The notes under the pieces: generated by a model
Database searches by the model: none
Told to the model about the DNA's origin: nothing
What the model saw: only the letters and a program-made list of their open reading frames with translations
Origin: Methanobacteriota archaeon
Lineage (GTDB): Archaea > Thermoplasmatota > Poseidoniia > Poseidoniales > Thalassarchaeaceae
DNA length: 64,000 nt
Assembly (NCBI GenBank): GCA_002727275.1
Contig: PBWO01000019.1
Coordinates: 5,765-69,764, forward strand
Direction of reading: 5' to 3'
Shown here: positions 57,898 through 64,000 of the stretch, one piece after another
Numbering within the stretch: position 1 is the stretch's first letter
Layout of the letters: each line of letters begins with the position of its first letter
Translations under genes and position numbers: made by a program

Positions 57898-59133
57898 TTG
57901 CCTAGACTTCTGAATCACATCATGGCAGAGGGCTGGAGTCGTTTCGCTGTCAGGTTTTCAGACTATTACAACTCAATATCTACCGATTCCATTTGGATGC
58001 CTCCTAGGTTTAGATCTAGAGAATGGATGTTCATACCTTGGGGGAATCTGCCACCGGCTCGTCATGTTGGATTTGGTACTAAACCAGAATTACATAATTA
58101 CCTGAAGATGAATTCGCCTCATTCATGTTTCCACAGTACTGCATACTATACAGACCCATTCCAAACAAAAATGGTCGATAAAGGCTGGAAGGGTGCTGAC
58201 TTGATTTTTGATTTGGATGGAGACCACCTTCCTGGAGTTTCCGATCGCGATTTCCCAAGTATGTTGGAATTAATTCAAGAACAAGCATGGACACTTTGGT
58301 CGGATTTCTTATCTCCTGAGTTTGGTTTCGAAGAGAAGTATTTGCAGGTTTCATTTTCTGGGCACCGAGGATTCCATATCCACATTCGTGATCCCAAATA
58401 TTTGCATCTTGACTCAAATGCACGCCGGCAACTAGTGAATCATATCCGCGGAGAAGGAGTTAATGTTCAGGCACTGATGAGTAATGACAGTGGAAGGTGG
58501 AAAGACCGTCTTTCTTCCGGGCAAAAAACTCTAATTGAAAAAATGAGAAACATTGCCTTGAAAAAAGATGAGAATGATATTATCCTAAATGAACTCGATG
58601 AAATCATGAAACAGAGACTTCGTAGTCCAGATTGTAAGATCCAATCGTTTAGCAAGAAGAACATATTTTCACTTTCTGAGCAATGCTTGAATGATTCAAA
58701 GATTGAAAGATTAACTTCTGATTCATCAAAAACAGTTTTCGGTGAAAAAGGTACAGCCGCATTCTTTGAACTAGTGAAGGGCGACTCAGCAGTAGTTTTG
58801 GGTGAAGCTGGAGAGACTGATGAAAATGTCACAGTTGATGTTAAACGCGTTATTCGTTGGATAGGCAGTCTACATGGGAAATGTGGATTGAGAGTTACTG
58901 AACTACCCCTTAGTAGACTTGACCCTGAAACTTCTGATAGGTTTGATGCACTCAATGAGGCGGTTGTATTCAGTTCTTCAAATTCATTTAATGTTGAAAT
59001 TATTCAGGATGATGTCCGCGCAAGGATATTAGATTGTGAAATCGAAGGTTCTACTGGCGATGTGTTCAACGTACCAGAGAGTATGGGGGGATTCTTAATT
59101 CTGAAAGGCTGGGCTAAGGTAATGCCGAATTAA
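57898..59133 (+). CDS. priS: DNA primase small (catalytic) subunit
   Basis: REWMFIPWG, GADLIFDLDGDHL (catalytic acidic motif), YLQVSFSGHRGFHIHIRD. Confidence 0.9.
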   Translation: MPRLLNHIMAEGWSRFAVRFSDYYNSISTDSIWMPPRFRSREWMFIPWGNLPPARHVGFGTKPELHNYLKMNSPHSCFHSTAYYTDPFQTKMVDKGWKGADLIFDLDGDHLPGVSDRDFPSMLELIQEQAWTLWSDFLSPEFGFEEKYLQVSFSGHRGFHIHIRDPKYLHLDSNARRQLVNHIRGEGVNVQALMSNDSGRWKDRLSSGQKTLIEKMRNIALKKDENDIILNELDEIMKQRLRSPDCKIQSFSKKNIFSLSEQCLNDSKIERLTSDSSKTVFGEKGTAAFFELVKGDSAVVLGEAGETDENVTVDVKRVIRWIGSLHGKCGLRVTELPLSRLDPETSDRFDALNEAVVFSSSNSFNVEIIQDDVRARILDCEIEGSTGDVFNVPESMGGFLILKGWAKVMPN

Positions 59134-59202
59134 CTGGGCTTGATACGACTCTCTTTCAGAGAACTTTCAATAATGGCGACTTGCTAACGCATACGTAGTC
59201 CT

Positions 59203-59931
59203 ATGAGCGATGCTGATGAAATCGATGAGTTACCGCTGCCACCACTGCCCCCTGGTATCTCTCTACCACCACCTCCACCTCCGCCACCATTGGAAGACCC
59301 GATAGAAGAAATTGAAGATACTGAAATTGCTAGCAAACTTATCGAAGATAACGATGAAGATTCGAATAATAGTGACTTCAAATCTCAATGGGAGAGTCGC
59401 AAGGCTAATGATCCAGCTTTAGCTTCAGATTCACGCGATAGTATGTACGGGCATATCGATAGAATAGCTACTGGTGAGGTCGGTACCCTGCTAGATCGTT
59501 TTTCTGATAGATTCGGCTCAGAGCTCGACCGTGAGATCATTGTACTTAGGAAAAAGCAGCAGCAAGAAGTCAGGGCCGTCAAAGCAACTGTCGAGTTGAT
59601 TAGTGCACCGGATACTCCCGAATCTGGAGAGGATGAAGGAGAAATTGATGACCACGGTTCTGATGATTTTGCCGAATTCTTCGATGTAGTCAATAGCCTG
59701 TTAGGAGATATGCCAGATGATTTTGTTCAACGTTTCCTAGCATCTGAATCATTCAAGTTATTCGAAAGTGTTGGTGCTGATCCCGATTCCACTGATGAAA
59801 CTACTCGCAAAGAGTTCTTTGCCATGATAAATGCTGAATTAGGGGATTTACCTCAGGATAAGATAAACGAGTTTGTCGAATCACCAGGGTTTGAGTTATT
59901 CACCAAGATGGGTGAGATTTACGGTGGTTGA
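59203..59931 (+). CDS. Hypothetical acidic protein with N-terminal polyproline tract
   Basis: LPLPPLPPGISLPPPPPPPPLEDP (8 consecutive Pro codons, 59266-59289); acidic helical remainder. Confidence 0.65.
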   Translation: MSDADEIDELPLPPLPPGISLPPPPPPPPLEDPIEEIEDTEIASKLIEDNDEDSNNSDFKSQWESRKANDPALASDSRDSMYGHIDRIATGEVGTLLDRFSDRFGSELDREIIVLRKKQQQEVRAVKATVELISAPDTPESGEDEGEIDDHGSDDFAEFFDVVNSLLGDMPDDFVQRFLASESFKLFESVGADPDSTDETTRKEFFAMINAELGDLPQDKINEFVESPGFELFTKMGEIYGG

Positions 59932-60710
59932 GTATGGGATTACTAGAAAAAGCTGAGAAAATTCAGACAGATACGCCTGATGACGATCCTGCAAAGGCAG
60001 TTCCTGAACCCGTTGCTCAACCCGAACCCGTTGCCCCTGAACCAAAGAAGGAGAAGAAGTCACGTAGACGTGGTAGAAAGAAGAAGGCAAAGAAGGCAAA
60101 GAAGGAACGAGTTCCAAGAGTGATGCCTGATGGCTTTGAGCCAGCCGGTACTGTACGAGCATCGGGGAGATATCTAGTCGATACTACTGCTAATTGGGGG
60201 ATAATGATACTCACAGCAGTAGTAATGAGTCAAGCTGACGCAGATCCTACATTCCCAATTATTGGCGCATTATTAATGGCATTAGGCAACATGTTCTACT
60301 TACCATCTAAGTTTTCAAAATCTACTGGCAATATTATCACCGGTACTCAATTTGTCAATACCAGAGGCGACAATCCAATGTTCCTCTACCATATAGCAAA
60401 GAGTGCCAACATCCCCATAATTCTAGCTGGTCTATTTGGTGCGTTGTTGTTAATCTCTGAAGGTACAGATTGGACTACTGGGACTAAGGTATATGTGGGC
60501 ATTTCATTGACATTGCTATTAATTCCAATAATCGACCGATTCCTGCGAACACGTGGCGAGGAAAAATTGGGCTTCTGGGATAGGCTCTTTGGCGGGGTGT
60601 GGCTAGTAACAGCGGAAAAGACCCAATCCGATTCAGGATTTATTCAGAGATTACAATCTATAGGAGACTATGCTGAACAACGCGGAATGTTAGACGAGAA
60701 AGATAAGTAA
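59928..60710 (+). CDS. Hypothetical membrane protein with Lys/Arg-rich linker
   Basis: N-terminal PEPVAQPEPVAPEPKKEKKSRRRGRKKKAKKAKKERV, then about 4 hydrophobic segments. Confidence 0.65.
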   Translation: MSMGLLEKAEKIQTDTPDDDPAKAVPEPVAQPEPVAPEPKKEKKSRRRGRKKKAKKAKKERVPRVMPDGFEPAGTVRASGRYLVDTTANWGIMILTAVVMSQADADPTFPIIGALLMALGNMFYLPSKFSKSTGNIITGTQFVNTRGDNPMFLYHIAKSANIPIILAGLFGALLLISEGTDWTTGTKVYVGISLTLLLIPIIDRFLRTRGEEKLGFWDRLFGGVWLVTAEKTQSDSGFIQRLQSIGDYAEQRGMLDEKDK

Positions 60711-60712
60711 TT

Positions 60713-61768
60713 CTATTCAGACTCTTCATACCTTTGCTTAGCCAACTCTCGCATGTCTTCGTGATGTACTCCATCATCTATCCCTTCTTGATCAGACTCA
60801 TCAACAATCTCTACACCTAGCAATGTCTCAATCACGTCTTCCATGGTGATTAGTCCGACAGTTCCACCAAAGTCGTCCTTGACCATCAACATCTGAATCT
60901 TATTCTCCAATAGGACATCAAGTGCCTTATCTACAGAATCGTCCTGCTTACATGAGACGATATCTCTGGAAATTTGAGACATATTACTTGAATAATCATC
61001 AACAGCGGCTCTACGAAGAATCTCACTTCTAAGGGCCATCCCCTTGATGTCATCTATACTATCGCCAGTAACAGGCATCCTGCCGTATATCATAATGGGG
61101 ATCCGATCTAGCACGTCTTTGACCGTCTCGTCTGCCTGTACAGTAGTAATCACTACTCTAGGAGTCATTACTTCGTTTACTGAAATCTCCTTCAAACGTA
61201 GTACGTTCTGAATTACCGCTTCTTCATCTTCCTCAATCTGATCAGATTCTTCTGCAATGTCGGCAAGAACTGAAAGCTCAGTCCGAGTAACTGTCTCAGT
61301 CTCGACTGCAGGTAGTAACGATCGAGTAATTTCAATTGGCTTGACTATCACCCACAATAGGATCATCAAATAGTGCATTGCATAGTATGAAGGAATGGTT
61401 AATCTCCTCCAGTAAAGAGCGCCAATGGTCTTAGGTAATATTTCGCTAAGTAATAGAATTGCAATGGTCAGTATTGCCGCAGAACCCGCAATTACATACT
61501 CGCCTTCGAATGCTTTCTCAACTTCAGAACCAACACCCAAAGCTCCAACGGTATGTGCTATAGTGTTGAGAGTTAGTATTGCTGTTAATGGACGCTCGGG
61601 ATCATCTTTCCAATTATACCATACTGAACTAATTTTTTCATGTTTGTCAGATAATGATTTGATGTGCCCGTGTGATGTTGAAAGTAGTACGGCTTCTAGT
61701 ATGCTGCATAGGAAAGACGCTCCCAGCGCAATCAACGCATAGGCAACAATCAACGTATAGTCACTCAA
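60713..61768 (-). CDS. CNNM/CorC-HlyC-like DUF21 + CBS-pair membrane protein
   Basis: N-terminal DUF21-like TM region (ILLLSEILPKTIGALYWRR); VNEVMTPRVVITTVQADETVKDVLD and VDKALDVLLENKIQMLMVKDDFGGTVGLITMEDVIETLLG CBS motifs. Confidence 0.88.
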   Translation of the reverse strand: MSDYTLIVAYALIALGASFLCSILEAVLLSTSHGHIKSLSDKHEKISSVWYNWKDDPERPLTAILTLNTIAHTVGALGVGSEVEKAFEGEYVIAGSAAILTIAILLLSEILPKTIGALYWRRLTIPSYYAMHYLMILLWVIVKPIEITRSLLPAVETETVTRTELSVLADIAEESDQIEEDEEAVIQNVLRLKEISVNEVMTPRVVITTVQADETVKDVLDRIPIMIYGRMPVTGDSIDDIKGMALRSEILRRAAVDDYSSNMSQISRDIVSCKQDDSVDKALDVLLENKIQMLMVKDDFGGTVGLITMEDVIETLLGVEIVDESDQEGIDDGVHHEDMRELAKQRYEESE

Positions 61769-61875
61769 ATTCGGTGCCTCTCAGTTTTCCCATATGTGGA
61801 AGAATGGAATTTGTACATCCCTAACCCTGCGGTGGGCGATTATGACATAAACATGTGGCTTCCCCAATCCGTGTT

Positions 61876-64000
61876 ATGGGTGCCAATTCTGACCGCGTTG
61901 CCATATTCATGGCATGGCCTTATGCAAATGGCCCTCTGCACCTTGGGCACGTAGCCGGAAACTGTCTACCGGCTGATATTCAGTACAAGTATGAGAGGGC
62001 CCGCGGTCGTAGAGTTTTGATGTGCAGCGGCTCAGATGAACATGGAACCCCAATCACCCTCACCGCTGAGCAAGAAGAAGTTCCGCCCCAGGAAATAGTA
62101 GATCGTTTTCACGAAATTAATACTAAATCTCTAGAGGATCTTGGCTGTTCATGGGTGAATAATGTGGATTCGCGGGGCATAGAATACGGGGGGGCACTAT
62201 ACAACAGAACAACCGACAAGTTGCACAAAGAAATTGTAAGAGAAGTTTTTCGGGATCTTCTTGAGGCAGGCTATTTAGAACAAACAACAATGCAACAATA
62301 TTGTTCAGTCTCTAATGGTCAAGTCAGATTCCTGCCAGATAGATACGTCGAGGGAACATGCCCTATTTGTGATGCTGATGGTGCTAGAGGAGATCAGTGT
62401 GATTCATGCGGAGCTACTTACGAGGCAAATCAGTTGCTGAATCCAGTATCCAAACTTGATCCGGATGCAGCCGTTGAAATCCGAGATACCGATCATATGT
62501 TTTTCAGGTTAGATATGTTCCAAGAGCAACTTACTGAGAGATATGGGGTACAATCCAAGGTGTGGAAGCCCAATGTTCGTGCCATGACAAAAAATTGGCT
62601 AGATATGGGCTTGCGCCCTAGAGCGGTAACTAGGGATATTGACTGGGGCATCACTCTACCCCTAGAGGGTGATGATTGGGATTCCAAGCGAGTTTATGTT
62701 TGGTTCGAGGCCGTTCAAGGATACTATACATGTGCCCGTATATGGGCACAAAGATACGCAACTAATGCTGGACATCCCAGGGGACTTGATGCTTGGGAAG
62801 ATTGGTGGAAGGTTGATTCAGATGGGCAGATTCCCAAACATATCTATTTCATGGGGAAAGACAACATCCCATTCCACACGATAATATGGCCTTCAATAAT
62901 CATGGGTATGAATTCAGCTGCTTCTGGTAATCCCCCAAGTAGTGCACCTAAACCAGGTGAACTAGCACTTGAAACCAATGTTCCAGCTAACGAGTACCTG
63001 ATGTTACAAGGAGGACAATTCAGTAAGAGTAGGAAACATGGAGTTTGGCTCCCTTCGTTTCTTGAAAGGTATGATCCAGATACATTGCGATATTACTTGT
63101 CAATCAATATGCCAGAAGGGCACGATTCGGATTTCAGATGGGATGAGTATGTTGACCGCGTAAACAACGAGCTAATCGGTACATATGCTAATTTCGTGCA
63201 CAGAGTGTTGACTCTAGCCCACAGACTTCCACATGACTCAGTGAATCCACTAGAACAATACTATGATCAATCCCTACATGGGGGCGAGATTTCACAAGTT
63301 AGAGAATACCTCCAATCAGCTACAGATTCTTTGGAAAAACACCGTTTCAAAGAAGCATTGCGTAGTATCATGTCTATTGCCCAATTAGGTAATTCAATAC
63401 TACAAGAAGCCGCGCCATGGAACCATCTCAAATCTCCTGAAAATCCTGATGCTAAGGAATCACTTTCTTCACTAGCGTATAGTTGGCTACTTTGTCGAGG
63501 TCTTGCAGTTACACTGCGTCCATTCATTCCATTCCAATCAGATAGGTTATGGGAGATGTTAGGATATTCTCAAGATATCGATACCGTTAATTGGCTTGAT
63601 GCATTTAATTCGGACGAATTTTCTTGGAATAATAAGAGCCCGAATCCACTCTTCGAGCGTCTGGAATTAGAATCAATTCTTGAACATGAGAAATCACTAG
63701 CAGATAGCAAGGACAATGAATCTTCACCTGATGAGGATGATACAGGAGATGGTCTAATCGACTTCGAGGATTTCGTAAAAGTTGAAATGAGGACTGGGAA
63801 GATTGTCTCAGTTGAGGATCATCCCAATGCAGACAAATTGTTCGTAGTTCAGATTCAGGATGGACCGGATTCAACTAGAACGGTCTGTGCTGGATTGAAG
63901 GGACACTATACTGCATCTCAACTAGATGGCCTCGATGTTGTCTTCGTAGCTAATCTACGACCTCGTAAATTACGAGGAGTTTTGTCCGAGGGTATGTTAC
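61876..64000 (+). CDS. metG: Methionyl-tRNA synthetase with fused C-terminal tRNA-binding (Trbp111/EMAPII-like) domain; truncated at window end
   Basis: Translated by eye: MGANSDRVAIFMAWPYANGPLHLGHVAGNCLPADIQYKYERARGRRVLMCSGSDEHGTPI...CPICDADGARGDQCDSCGA...FSKSRKHGVW...FEDFVKVEMRTGKIVSVEDHPNADKLFVVQI. Open frame to nt 64000; absent from the ORF track. Confidence 0.93.
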   Translation, partial: MGANSDRVAIFMAWPYANGPLHLGHVAGNCLPADIQYKYERARGRRVLMCSGSDEHGTPITLTAEQEEVPPQEIVDRFHEINTKSLEDLGCSWVNNVDSRGIEYGGALYNRTTDKLHKEIVREVFRDLLEAGYLEQTTMQQYCSVSNGQVRFLPDRYVEGTCPICDADGARGDQCDSCGATYEANQLLNPVSKLDPDAAVEIRDTDHMFFRLDMFQEQLTERYGVQSKVWKPNVRAMTKNWLDMGLRPRAVTRDIDWGITLPLEGDDWDSKRVYVWFEAVQGYYTCARIWAQRYATNAGHPRGLDAWEDWWKVDSDGQIPKHIYFMGKDNIPFHTIIWPSIIMGMNSAASGNPPSSAPKPGELALETNVPANEYLMLQGGQFSKSRKHGVWLPSFLERYDPDTLRYYLSINMPEGHDSDFRWDEYVDRVNNELIGTYANFVHRVLTLAHRLPHDSVNPLEQYYDQSLHGGEISQVREYLQSATDSLEKHRFKEALRSIMSIAQLGNSILQEAAPWNHLKSPENPDAKESLSSLAYSWLLCRGLAVTLRPFIPFQSDRLWEMLGYSQDIDTVNWLDAFNSDEFSWNNKSPNPLFERLELESILEHEKSLADSKDNESSPDEDDTGDGLIDFEDFVKVEMRTGKIVSVEDHPNADKLFVVQIQDGPDSTRTVCAGLKGHYTASQLDGLDVVFVANLRPRKLRGVLSEGML

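Noticed and set aside
1-64000. Search for CRISPR arrays, transposases/IS termini, phage genes, toxin-antitoxin or restriction modules
   Set aside because: No regularly spaced repeats, transposase/integrase motifs or defence-type genes seen; the window is housekeeping-dominated with well-packed genes.

Overview
This window looks like a compact archaeal chromosome segment, most likely Marine Group II / Poseidoniia (Thermoplasmatota). That placement is inferred from gene content, not from a tree. It is almost wholly coding. I see no mobile element, CRISPR array, rRNA or convincing tRNA. From left to right it contains: the 3' part of a giant Asp-rich TSP3-type surface protein ending in a PGF-CTERM-like sorting signal; aIF5A; an OPT transporter; a DMT transporter; SurE; TrmY; SRP54; TrkA/TrkH; RfcL; GlyRS; a 1763-aa Lhr-type helicase; archaeosortase A; a GmhA/GmhB-like pair; TiaS; PurB; Dph6; the proteasome/SBDS/exosome/L37Ae/Pcc1/prefoldin superoperon; a Nudix and a TPR-like protein; UbiD; uS12-uS7-EF-2; an Idi(type I)-polyprenyl synthase fusion; isopentenyl phosphate kinase; KptA; thiolase; CoaBC; ProRS; split transketolase; futalosine-pathway genes MqnE, MqnA and MqnD; PriS; a CNNM/CorC-like protein; and a 3'-truncated MetRS that the ORF track misses. 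The most interesting items are: (1) a free-standing 158-aa protein that looks like one half of eukaryotic deoxyhypusine hydroxylase, in the same window as aIF5A; (2) the Idi-GGPPS fusion near other isoprenoid genes; (3) archaeosortase A with a candidate PGF-CTERM substrate; (4) a 14-bp C(UUCG)G hairpin just after the giant surface gene; (5) all 11 convergent gene junctions abutting or overlapping (+2 to -37 bp), four of them sharing a palindromic stop tetramer. All family assignments come from reading motifs by eye; no search was run.
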